Positions 6,436-12,495 of a DNA stretch of 13,968 nt are shown here, in pieces. Made by a program: the position numbers and the translations under genes. Location of the stretch: the NCBI GenBank assembly GCA_027074255.1, contig JALTDI010000008.1, positions 1 through 13,968 of the forward strand, written 5' to 3'. Within the stretch, counting starts at the first letter, position 1. Each line of letters starts with the position of its first letter. This stretch comes from Desulfurellales bacterium (GTDB lineage: Bacteria > Campylobacterota_A > Desulfurellia > Desulfurellales > Hippeaceae). The notes under the pieces were generated by a model. That model ran no database searches and had not been told where the DNA came from. It saw only the letters and a program-made list of their open reading frames with translations.

Positions 6436-8533
6436 ACTACTACATCAAACACCTAAAAGGGTTAGATATTTTTGTGATATTCTAAAAAATGAACTAAATA
6501 TTGTTGATTTGAAAAATGATTTATTGGCAATTGATGGAGTGGTAGATGTTAGAATAAATCAAAAAGTTAACTCTATTGTTTTTGAATTTGATGCTAAAAA
6601 TAGACCCAAACTAGAGACTATTGAAGAGATGTTAAATAATCTTCAAGTAGAAAAGTATCAAGTGTGTGATACTTTTTTATCATCTAATATCTCTTGTGTA
6701 GATGATGAAGAGCCATCAAAATTAGGTATTTATAAAGCAACAGCAGCAATGGCAATAGAACCTATACTAAAAGATGAAACTGCTAAGTTTTTACTATCTG
6801 CTGTTGCAAATCAACCTATGATTTTAAATGGTGTAAAAGAGTTATTTAGTGAGGGCTTAACCTCTGGTGTACTGGAAAGTTTAGCAGTAGCTGTTTCTAT
6901 GATAAGAAAAGATTATTTAAGTGCAAATGGAACAAATGCGATGCTTCAACTTGGAGAATATATCGAAGAGACAACTGTTCATAAGAGTGATGATCTTATA
7001 AAAGAGTTAGCCAAACCAAATGTAAAAGAGGTTTGGATAGAAGTAGAGATAGACGATAAAAAAGAACTTAAAAAAGTTGAAGCTAAAACCTTAAAAGTTG
7101 GAGATATTGTCGTTATCGGTGCTGGAGAAACAATTGCAATAGATGGGCATATAATCGATGGAACAGCATCTATTAATCAAGTTTCTATGACAGGCGAGAG
7201 TGAAGCTGTTAAAAAAGAGCAAGGTGAAAAAGTAATCTCTGGAACAGTTGTTGAAGAGGGTCGCATAAAAGTTTGGGCAGAGCATGTGGGAGAAGATACA
7301 GCAACAGCTAGAATTAAAAACTATATAACATCATCTTTGAATGAAAAATCTTCAGTAGGATTAAAAGCTACAAAATTAGCAGATAAATTAGTACCTGTTA
7401 CTTTAGGACTGGCTGGATTATCATATGGTATAAGTAAAGATTTTGAAAGAGTCGCTTCAGTTCTTCAAGCTGATTACTCCTGTGCATTAAAACTTGCTAC
7501 TCCTGTTGCTTTTAAAACTTCAATTGCTCAAGCTGGTAAAAATGGTATTTTGATAAAAGGTGCTAAATCTATAGAGGCTTTAAATGATGCAGATACTTTT
7601 GTATTTGATAAAACAGGAACTTTAACTTATGGTGAACTTGAAGTTGAAACAATAAACTCTTTTGATGATGCATGGAGTGAAAATGATGTGTTGAACTTAA
7701 CAGCGAGTGCAGAAGAGCATTATTTTCACCCTGTTGCACAAGCTATTTTAAGTGCAGCTGAGCGAAAAGGTTTTGAGCATGTGCATCATGGAGATGTGAA
7801 GTTTATTATAGCCCATGGATTAAAAACCGTTGTTGATGGTAAAGAGGTTCTCATAGGTAGCAGACACTTTTTGGAAGATGATGAAAATATTAATTTCACA
7901 CAATACAAAGCAAAAATCGAAAAGTGTCTTTTAGACGGTAAATCAATACTTTATATAGCATATGATGGTAAGCTTCTTGGTACCGTTGGGATGAGAGATA
8001 GAGTAAGAGAAAATGCTAAAGATGTAATAAAAAAACTTAAAAAACTGGGTGTCAAACAAACTATTATGCTTACAGGTGATGTTGAAGCCAAAGCAATGAA
8101 AATTGCCAATGAGTTAGGCATAGATAAAGTTTATGCAAATTTACAGCCTGAAAATAAAGCAAATATAGTAAAAGAGTTAAAACAATCCGGTAAAAAAGTA
8201 GCCTTTATTGGAGATGGTGTCAATGATGCTCCTGCACTTATAAATGCAAATGTAGGTATCAGTATGAGCAAAGGTTCTGATATAGCAAAAGCAACTGCTG
8301 ATGTGGGACTTTTAAAAGATGACATTAATGCGGTAGTAGAAGCTAAAGAATTGTCCATAAAGACCATGAAACTTATCAACTGTAATTTTAATGCAACAGT
8401 AGGTATAAATAGCTGTATCCTTTTAGGTGCATCATTAGGGTTATTTAGCCCACTTACAACTGCTGTACTACATAATGGTACAACTATAGGACTTTTAGCT
8501 AATTCTGCTAAAGGAATACGAATAAATAAATAA
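6425..8533 (+). CDS. P1B-type (P1B-6/FezB-like) metal ATPase with SCALK motif
   Basis: A complete P-type ATPase, best candidate in the window for the ferrosome pump FezB. From the GTG start (V1): an HMA-like N-terminus with H7-x-TPKRVR and no CxxC; weakly hydrophobic helices at about 85-175; an intact actuator loop TGES (256-259); a membrane helix with SCALK (352-356), where the usual CPC metal site is replaced by one Cys followed by Ala-Leu-Lys; DKTGT at D395; HP at 435-436; and GDGVNDAP at 596-603. It has fewer and weaker membrane segments than CopA-type pumps. Single-Cys membrane motifs of this kind and a CxxC-free N-terminus occur in the P1B-6 group linked to iron. The GTG at 6425, with GGAAG upstream, gives a protein starting at the conserved domain; an ATG at 6392 would add 11 residues. 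It overlaps the upstream gene by 11 bases. Iron as substrate is inferred from family and context. Confidence 0.92.
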   Translation: MKLKLLHQTPKRVRYFCDILKNELNIVDLKNDLLAIDGVVDVRINQKVNSIVFEFDAKNRPKLETIEEMLNNLQVEKYQVCDTFLSSNISCVDDEEPSKLGIYKATAAMAIEPILKDETAKFLLSAVANQPMILNGVKELFSEGLTSGVLESLAVAVSMIRKDYLSANGTNAMLQLGEYIEETTVHKSDDLIKELAKPNVKEVWIEVEIDDKKELKKVEAKTLKVGDIVVIGAGETIAIDGHIIDGTASINQVSMTGESEAVKKEQGEKVISGTVVEEGRIKVWAEHVGEDTATARIKNYITSSLNEKSSVGLKATKLADKLVPVTLGLAGLSYGISKDFERVASVLQADYSCALKLATPVAFKTSIAQAGKNGILIKGAKSIEALNDADTFVFDKTGTLTYGELEVETINSFDDAWSENDVLNLTASAEEHYFHPVAQAILSAAERKGFEHVHHGDVKFIIAHGLKTVVDGKEVLIGSRHFLEDDENINFTQYKAKIEKCLLDGKSILYIAYDGKLLGTVGMRDRVRENAKDVIKKLKKLGVKQTIMLTGDVEAKAMKIANELGIDKVYANLQPENKANIVKELKQSGKKVAFIGDGVNDAPALINANVGISMSKGSDIAKATADVGLLKDDINAVVEAKELSIKTMKLINCNFNATVGINSCILLGASLGLFSPLTTAVLHNGTTIGLLANSAKGIRINK

Positions 8534-8545
8534 ATCTTTGAAATA

Positions 8546-8570
8546 GATGGGAGGGGTATGTTATCCCATC
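8546..8570. terminator. Hairpin after the iron operon
   Basis: GATGGGA at 8546-8552 pairs perfectly with TCCCATC at 8564-8570 around an 11-base loop, 12 bases after the ATPase stop. No clear T-run follows on the plus strand and only an AT-rich stretch follows on the minus strand, so it is a moderate candidate. It separates the plus-strand operon from converging minus-strand mini-ORFs and may serve both. Confidence 0.5.
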
Positions 8571-8591
8571 CATCTACTTAGTTCAATTGCT

Positions 8592-8699
8592 TTAATCTCT
8601 TTTAGCGTTTTCAAATCTTTTTTTATAGATAAAATAGTTACCATTAAGCTTTGAACTGTTAATAATAATTTTATTTATCTTTGCCAATAACTTTTTCAT
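8592..8699 (-). CDS. 35-aa basic mini-protein, coupled to the 53-aa ORF
   Basis: This minus-strand ORF starts with an ATG whose last two bases fall in the TGA of the 53-aa ORF (ATGA), a classic coupling arrangement. It encodes 35 residues beginning MKKLLAKINKII and ending FENAKRD, basic and with an amphipathic start. No family is recognised. It may be real, or the remains of a longer gene. The ATGA junction is its main support. Confidence 0.35.
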   Translation of the reverse strand: MKKLLAKINKIIINSSKLNGNYFIYKKRFENAKRD

Positions 8700-8857
8700 A
8701 ACACATCTTTTGCAACCGAGAAGATGCGTTTTTCTGAAATATCCCTATGCCTCATCCTTATAACTCGAACTACTGAGCAAAGCATAGATCTTGATGGTTT
8801 GTATCCTGATCTTTTAACTAACTGCTCTATTTCGGATTTTAACTGTATATCTGACAT
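8696..8857 (-). CDS. 53-aa conserved-looking small protein behind a Fur-box-like site
   Basis: A minus-strand ORF of 53 residues beginning MSDIQLKSEIEQLVK and ending RIFSVAKDVL, with a central KPSRSMLCSVVRVIRMRH stretch. It looks helical and basic, possibly a small nucleic-acid or protein-binding factor; I do not recognise it. Support comes from its translation signals: AAAAAGGAG five bases before the ATG, and the Fur-box-like TGATAATAGTTTTCA (8871-8885) directly upstream. The layout mirrors the plus-strand leader at 8981-9010 and the promoter at 9341-9370, so it is probably iron-regulated. No paralogue is seen in the window. Confidence 0.5.
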   Translation of the reverse strand: MSDIQLKSEIEQLVKRSGYKPSRSMLCSVVRVIRMRHRDISEKRIFSVAKDVL

Positions 8858-8870
8858 TTTTACTCCTTTT

Positions 8871-8885
8871 TGATAATAGTTTTCA
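8871..8885 (-). promoter_or_regulatory. Fur-box-like site before the 53-aa ORF
   Basis: TGATAATAGTTTTCA matches 12 of 14 positions of the 7-1-7 Fur consensus TGATAATnATTATCA. It ends just upstream of the minus-strand ribosome binding site, where bound Fur would block transcription or sit over the transcript start. Confidence 0.55.
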
Positions 8886-8928
8886 ATAGAAGAACCTTAA
8901 CATTGATTTTCTTAAATGATAGTTAAGA

Positions 8929-8943
8929 TGATAATAGTTATCA
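8929..8943 (+). promoter_or_regulatory. Fur-box-like site, best in the window
   Basis: TGATAATAGTTATCA matches 13 of 14 positions of the 7-1-7 Fur consensus. It lies in the middle of the 150-base divergent gap between the minus-strand 53-aa ORF and the plus-strand leader, and could control both directions. Confidence 0.7.
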
Positions 8944-8980
8944 ATATAAGAATTTCTTAAGTTTTATCTCTGTAGTATTC

Positions 8981-8995
8981 TGGTAAAGATTATCA
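8981..8995 (+). promoter_or_regulatory. Fur-box-like site before the short plus-strand leader
   Basis: TGGTAAAGATTATCA matches 12 of 14 consensus positions and ends four bases before an AAGGAG (8998-9003). The ATTATCAAAAAGGAGT arrangement is the same as at the two other Fur-site/gene starts nearby. Confidence 0.5.
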
Positions 8996-9007
8996 AAAAG
9001 GAGTTAA

Positions 9008-9074
9008 ATGAATAATACTTATGCGAATTAAGGTGTCTAATGAAGAGGTGCCAAATGCACTTGGCACTTTATGA
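9008..9074 (+). ncRNA. Candidate iron-regulated short transcript with leader ORF
   Basis: After the AAGGAG at 8998-9003 there is a 7-codon ORF (MNNTYAN, 9008-9031) overlapped by a second 17-codon ORF from ATG 9021 (MRIKVSNEEVPNALGTL, stop 9072-9074). Both run into the hairpin at 9048-9067. Good promoter and ribosome-binding context followed so soon by a terminator-like hairpin suggests a small RNA, a leader peptide, or a decayed gene start. Boundaries are uncertain; a transcript would start upstream, near 8985. Confidence 0.35.
9048..9067. terminator. Terminator-like hairpin between converging short transcripts
   Basis: GTGCCAA (9048-9054) and TTGGCAC (9061-9067) form a perfect 7-bp stem with a 6-base loop, extendable by A-T and G-T pairs into the TTT that follows. 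The downstream plus strand is T-rich but interrupted. It lies between the plus-strand leader and the end of the minus-strand 22-aa ORF and could terminate both. Confidence 0.55.
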
Positions 9075-9087
9075 GTATTTTATATAT

Positions 9088-9156
9088 CTAAATGAAGAGT
9101 GACATAGTTGCTGATATATAAATAACAATAAAAAATAAATAGACTAACAGTGGCAT
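9088..9156 (-). CDS. 22-aa hydrophobic mini-protein
   Basis: A minus-strand ORF of 22 residues (starts MPLLVYLFFIVIYI) that is almost entirely one membrane helix with no charged residue. An AGGAG lies six bases before the ATG, which is better than expected by chance for this AT content. It could be a small subunit that binds a larger membrane protein, or a hydrophobic type I toxin; no antisense RNA is evident. No family is recognised. Confidence 0.4.
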   Translation of the reverse strand: MPLLVYLFFIVIYISATMSLFI

Positions 9157-9213
9157 ATACTCTCCTAATTATTATGCCTTACTAAAGATTTAAAGTTTCA
9201 TTTCTACTATTTA

Positions 9214-9247
9214 ACCAGATTCATATCATACACTCTATGAATCTGGT
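9214..9247. repeat. Perfect 12-bp inverted repeat
   Basis: ACCAGATTCATA (9214-9225) and TATGAATCTGGT (9236-9247) are exact reverse complements around a 10-base loop. No T-run follows on either strand, so it is not a typical terminator. It could be an operator for a dimeric regulator, an RNA stem in the leader of the 264-aa gene, or a trace of a small mobile element. No direct repeats flank it. Confidence 0.7.
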
Positions 9248-9288
9248 AACAAAAATTCAAAATCCTATTTTTACTTCTATATACTAAT

Positions 9289-9303
9289 TGAGAATTGTTA
9301 TCA
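9289..9303 (+). promoter_or_regulatory. Fur-box-like site upstream of the flavodoxin operon
   Basis: TGAGAATTGTTATCA matches 12 of 14 Fur consensus positions, about 30 bases before a TATAAT (9333-9338) that is a likely -10 element for the operon. Together with the site at 9341-9355 it brackets the promoter. Confidence 0.6.
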
Positions 9304-9340
9304 TAATAAGATAATTTTAAGTATTTTATCTATATAATTT

Positions 9341-9355
9341 TGACTATTATTATCA
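9341..9355 (+). promoter_or_regulatory. Second Fur-box-like site at the flavodoxin operon start
   Basis: TGACTATTATTATCA matches 12 of 14 consensus positions, starts three bases after the TATAAT and ends before the AAAGGGG ribosome binding site. Fur here would overlap the transcription start. Confidence 0.5.
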
Positions 9356-9367
9356 AAAGGGGTATAA

Positions 9368-10162
9368 ATGTCTAAAATTGGATTTACAAAATATAAAGAT
9401 ACAACAAAAGAGATTCTTCCTAAGACATATAAAGTAAATGAGATTACATGTCAAAGAAAAATGTTTTGCACAATGATAAATCAGTATCTATCAACACAGT
9501 CACAATTTAACCTTAAAGATGAAAAATTATTTGATAAATCTTTGCTTCATATATTTGAAGCAAAGATACTCTCATTTTTTCAGTTTGATAAGTTTAAACC
9601 TCAAAAATCTCAACCGATTGTAAAAATCTTTGCACATGACTCTCTTCTTATAAATCAATATTTTAAACAGAGTACTCATCCTAAAATGCACTATTTGACA
9701 AGAAGTATATATTTTAATCCAGAGTTTAAGATGCTTTTAGGCTATGCACACCCCTCTATAGACCTAATCCAGCTTATATTTAACGGTAAAAAAGTTGAAA
9801 TGATGCTTGATTTAAATGAGATTTTTACAAGAACTGTTTACTCTCGCATAAAAAAAGAGAGAGACAAAAGTATCACACTTGATAACGAGTATATACATAT
9901 AACTCAAAGAGGAGTGACAACAAGACTTCATCCAAGATGGAAACATATCCATCCAAAAAATTTACAAGAGAGACAAGAAGAGATAAATAATGCTTTTACA
10001 CAACTTAAAAATAAAGAGTGTGACCAGTGTTATCTAGTCTATCCCAAAACAGAGGAGTTTAAACGCCATATATCAGTTAAAGGTGAATCACAAGAGTTAA
10101 AGATGATTCCATATTCATTTACATTTATAAATAGACAGGAGAAAAGAAAATGCAAAAAATAG
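9368..10162 (+). CDS. Unrecognised 264-aa protein upstream of flavodoxin
   Basis: No known family is recognised. The protein is soluble, Lys-rich and without signal peptide or membrane segments. Visible features are a Cys pair near the N-terminus (TCQRKMFC), a central region with many aromatic residues (MHYLTRSIYFNPEF, MLLGYAHPS), a His/Arg-rich stretch (TTRLHPRWKHIHP) and CDQC followed by a basic, His-containing tail near the end. The Cys and His clusters could bind a metal or cofactor, but no defined site can be named. The ATG at 9368 has AAAGGGG in good position. It overlaps fldA by 13 bases and sits behind two Fur-box-like sites, so it is probably made under iron starvation with flavodoxin. 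It might help flavodoxin maturation or iron acquisition; this is a guess from position. Confidence 0.8.
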   Translation: MSKIGFTKYKDTTKEILPKTYKVNEITCQRKMFCTMINQYLSTQSQFNLKDEKLFDKSLLHIFEAKILSFFQFDKFKPQKSQPIVKIFAHDSLLINQYFKQSTHPKMHYLTRSIYFNPEFKMLLGYAHPSIDLIQLIFNGKKVEMMLDLNEIFTRTVYSRIKKERDKSITLDNEYIHITQRGVTTRLHPRWKHIHPKNLQERQEEINNAFTQLKNKECDQCYLVYPKTEEFKRHISVKGESQELKMIPYSFTFINRQEKRKCKK

Positions 10163-10659
10163 GACTTTTTTATGCAAGTAATACAGGAAACACAGAGGAT
10201 ATAGCAAAATCAATTAAAGAAAAAATGTCAGACTTTGACATAGATTTGCAAAACTTGAGTGATTGTGTTGATGATGCTATGAATAAGTATGATTTACTTA
10301 TATTTGGCATCTCAACATGGGGAGAGGGAGATCTTCAAGATGATTGGGAAGATTATATACATAACTTAAATGAACATAATCTTATGCATAAAACAGTCTC
10401 AATGTTTGGTCTTGGAGATCAAGAGGAGTATAGCGATAATTTTTTAGATGCTATGGGAACTATCTATGACAAAGTTGTAGAGAGTGGTGCTACTGTTGTT
10501 GGGTCATGGCCAACTGATGGGTATGACTTTGAAGAATCTACTGCAGTTAGAGCTGGAGAATTTATAGGTTTGGCTCTAGATGAAGATAATCAAGATGAAC
10601 TCCATGATGAACGAATTAGCAAGTGGATAGAGTTAATTACACCTTACTTTAGTAAATGA
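10150..10659 (+). CDS. fldA: Long-chain flavodoxin FldA
   Basis: A 169-aa FMN electron carrier of the cytoplasm that substitutes for ferredoxin when iron is short. The FMN phosphate loop SNTGNTE is at 10-16, the flavin-stacking Trp is in STWGEGD (W57), and the second FMN loop region is GLGDQEEYSDNF. The segment after that loop is long, as in long-chain flavodoxins. It is strongly acidic, as expected. The ATG at 10150 has AGGAG at 10137-10141 and lies inside the end of the upstream gene. The stop overlaps the ATG of the EAL remnant (ATGA), suggesting coupling. The Fur-box-like sites upstream fit iron-repressed expression. Confidence 0.95.
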   Translation: MQKIGLFYASNTGNTEDIAKSIKEKMSDFDIDLQNLSDCVDDAMNKYDLLIFGISTWGEGDLQDDWEDYIHNLNEHNLMHKTVSMFGLGDQEEYSDNFLDAMGTIYDKVVESGATVVGSWPTDGYDFEESTAVRAGEFIGLALDEDNQDELHDERISKWIELITPYFSK

Positions 10660-11016
10660 TAAATTTAACAAAAAATATTATAACATCCATCATGGCAGAA
10701 AAAAACTATGGTGTTTGTTATGAACCAATTATTAAATTGTCAAATATGGATGTAGTCGGATATGAGGCACTTAGTAGATTTAAGTATCAAGGTGTCAAGT
10801 TTCACCACGCTGTAGCTATTTTCCAAAGCAATATCTTGAAACACATCTAGTAAAATCTTAAATATTTCAGGCTTCGTTTGAAACCAACTTTGAACTGCCT
10901 AAAATTCATATTTACTCAATAGTGATGTAGAAAACTATATTCAACTCTCCCAACTTATTGAAAACAAAGCATACGATTTTGAAAATAACAATATAGACAA
11001 TAAAACTACTACTTAA
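10656..11016 (+). pseudogene. Decayed EAL-domain (c-di-GMP phosphodiesterase) gene
   Basis: The first 64 codons (10656-10850) encode the start of an EAL domain: YEPIIKLSNMDVVGYEALSRF contains the EAL motif as E-A-L-S-R. Then the frame breaks and stops. Further on, in a different frame (10903-11016), the reading SYLLNSDVENYIQLSQL then IENKAYDF still looks like protein, with stops between. Nothing of the later catalytic residues (DDFG, ExVE) remains, so the gene cannot be an active phosphodiesterase. The ATG overlaps the fldA stop by four bases, so the ancestral gene was probably coupled to flavodoxin. The N-terminal fragment could still be translated. Confidence 0.7.
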
Positions 11017-11128
11017 AGAGATATATACTCAGGTTGGGAACTCTTGATATTTGCTATTTTCTCAGATTTAACATAGAGATGATTGATTTAAATAAGTAAA
11101 AGTATATAATATCAAAATCTTTACTTAT

Positions 11129-11160
11129 GTAAATTATAATGCTATAATTATATAAATTAC
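11129..11160 (+). promoter_or_regulatory. AT-rich palindrome and promoter of the AAA/DUF4143 gene
   Basis: GTAAATTATA (11129-11138) and TATAAATTAC (11151-11160) are inverted repeats matching at 9 of 10 positions with a 12-base spacer. Two TATAAT hexamers (11135-11140 and 11144-11149) lie within it. It looks like an operator overlapping a promoter, 17 bases before the ATG. Confidence 0.5.
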
Positions 11161-11177
11161 AATATTGGATTAATAGT

Positions 11178-12398
11178 ATGTATAAAAGATCAGTAGAAGA
11201 AATTTTAAAAGAGGCTATGAATATATCTCCTGTTGTTCTGCTCTCAGGTGCTAGACAGGTAGGAAAATCAACACTCTCTTTCTCTTTAGATACTCCATAT
11301 AGAGTATTTGACAATCTTTCAGAGAGAGAAGCTGCAACAACCGATCCTATAGGCTATATAACATCACTTCCCAAACCTATCACTTTAGATGAGATTCAAA
11401 AAGTTCCAGAGATTCTTGAAGGTATTAAGCTTGATGTAGATAATAAACGCATAAATGGTAGCTTCTTGTTAACAGGTTCTGCTAATGTTTTAGATATGAA
11501 AAAAGCAAAAGATACACTAGCTGGTAGGCTAATAGAAATAAAAATGTGGCCATTATCTCAAAAAGAGCTACACAATAAACCTACAGAAAATATAATAGAC
11601 TTGCTGTTTGATTTTGAAGTCACTAAGGTAAAATCTGTAAATATTACTTATGAAACTATTTTAAACGCCATAATAAACGGTGGATATCCTGAAATCCAGA
11701 AGATAGACTCAAAAAGAGGAAAATCACTTTGGTTTAACTCTTATATCAGTACCTATGTAGAGCGTGACATTCGTGATGTGGGAGAGCTTAGAGATATTTC
11801 TGCATTTATACGCTTTTTTAACATCATCGCTCCGAGAAGTTGTGGCTTAGTCAATAAGTCTGACTTAGCTTCTGATGCTTCACTTTCAGAGAGTACAGTA
11901 AATAACTACTTGAGTATGCTAGAGATGATTTATCAAATCTCTCTGCTTAAACCATATAGTTCTAACATATCAAAGAGGTTTATTAAATCTTCAAAGATGT
12001 TTATGACAGATAGTGGAGTTTTTTGTCACTTACTTGGTGTAAATTCTGTAGAAGAGTTAATAGCATCATCTTATAAGGGTGATATTGTAGAAACATTTGT
12101 TTATAGCGAACTACTCAAACATATGTGCTATAGTGAAGTGCAAGCACAACTCTACCACTATAGAACAAATGATAAAAAAGAGATAGATTTCATACTTGAG
12201 AGAGGTGATAAAATTATAGCGATAGAAATAAAATCTTCACTCACTGTTAAAAAAGATGCCTTTAAACATATAATAGATTTTCAGTCAAAAGAGAAAAAAG
12301 ATATTTTAGGTATTGTCTTTTACGGAGGTGACACTGTTTTATCTTTTAGTGATGCAAGTAGTAAGAGATATGCATTACCTTTAAATTTGTTTTTTTAA
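11178..12398 (+). CDS. AAA-family ATPase with DUF4143 C-terminal domain
   Basis: A 406-aa protein of the AAA_14/DUF4143 type. Walker A is GARQVGKST (24-32), Walker B is ITLDEIQ with D71-E72, and a TGSANVLD sensor-like motif follows. The middle has a winged-helix-like stretch (about 220-265). The C-terminus has E335-I-D337-F then, 13 residues on, E350-I-K352, matching the core of a PD-(D/E)xK nuclease-like fold typical of DUF4143. The role of this widespread family is not well known; it is often carried as a lone, variably present gene. The start is ATG at 11178 with only a weak GGA upstream. It has its own palindromic promoter and no functional link to its iron-related neighbours, so it is probably an insertion of accessory DNA next to the decayed EAL gene. 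Confidence 0.9.
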   Translation: MYKRSVEEILKEAMNISPVVLLSGARQVGKSTLSFSLDTPYRVFDNLSEREAATTDPIGYITSLPKPITLDEIQKVPEILEGIKLDVDNKRINGSFLLTGSANVLDMKKAKDTLAGRLIEIKMWPLSQKELHNKPTENIIDLLFDFEVTKVKSVNITYETILNAIINGGYPEIQKIDSKRGKSLWFNSYISTYVERDIRDVGELRDISAFIRFFNIIAPRSCGLVNKSDLASDASLSESTVNNYLSMLEMIYQISLLKPYSSNISKRFIKSSKMFMTDSGVFCHLLGVNSVEELIASSYKGDIVETFVYSELLKHMCYSEVQAQLYHYRTNDKKEIDFILERGDKIIAIEIKSSLTVKKDAFKHIIDFQSKEKKDILGIVFYGGDTVLSFSDASSKRYALPLNLFF

Positions 12399-12465
12399 TA
12401 TTAATGGTTTTTACACCCTCTTTGATATAAATCAATTGAATTAAAGTATTAATTTGTTATTATAC

Positions 12466-12480
12466 TGATAATTAATATCA
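12466..12480 (+). promoter_or_regulatory. Fur-box-like site before the ABC transporter
   Basis: TGATAATTAATATCA matches 13 of 14 Fur consensus positions and overlaps the end of a plausible -10 element TATACT (12461-12466), five bases before the AAGGAG of the permease gene. The position is right for repression by Fur. Confidence 0.6.
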
Positions 12481-12495
12481 TATCAAGGAGTGACA

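Noticed and set aside
2198..8533. Copper or zinc efflux cluster
   Set aside because: No CxxC HMA domain, no copper chaperone and no MerR-type regulator are present; feoAB, the ferritin-like protein and the small membrane proteins point to iron.
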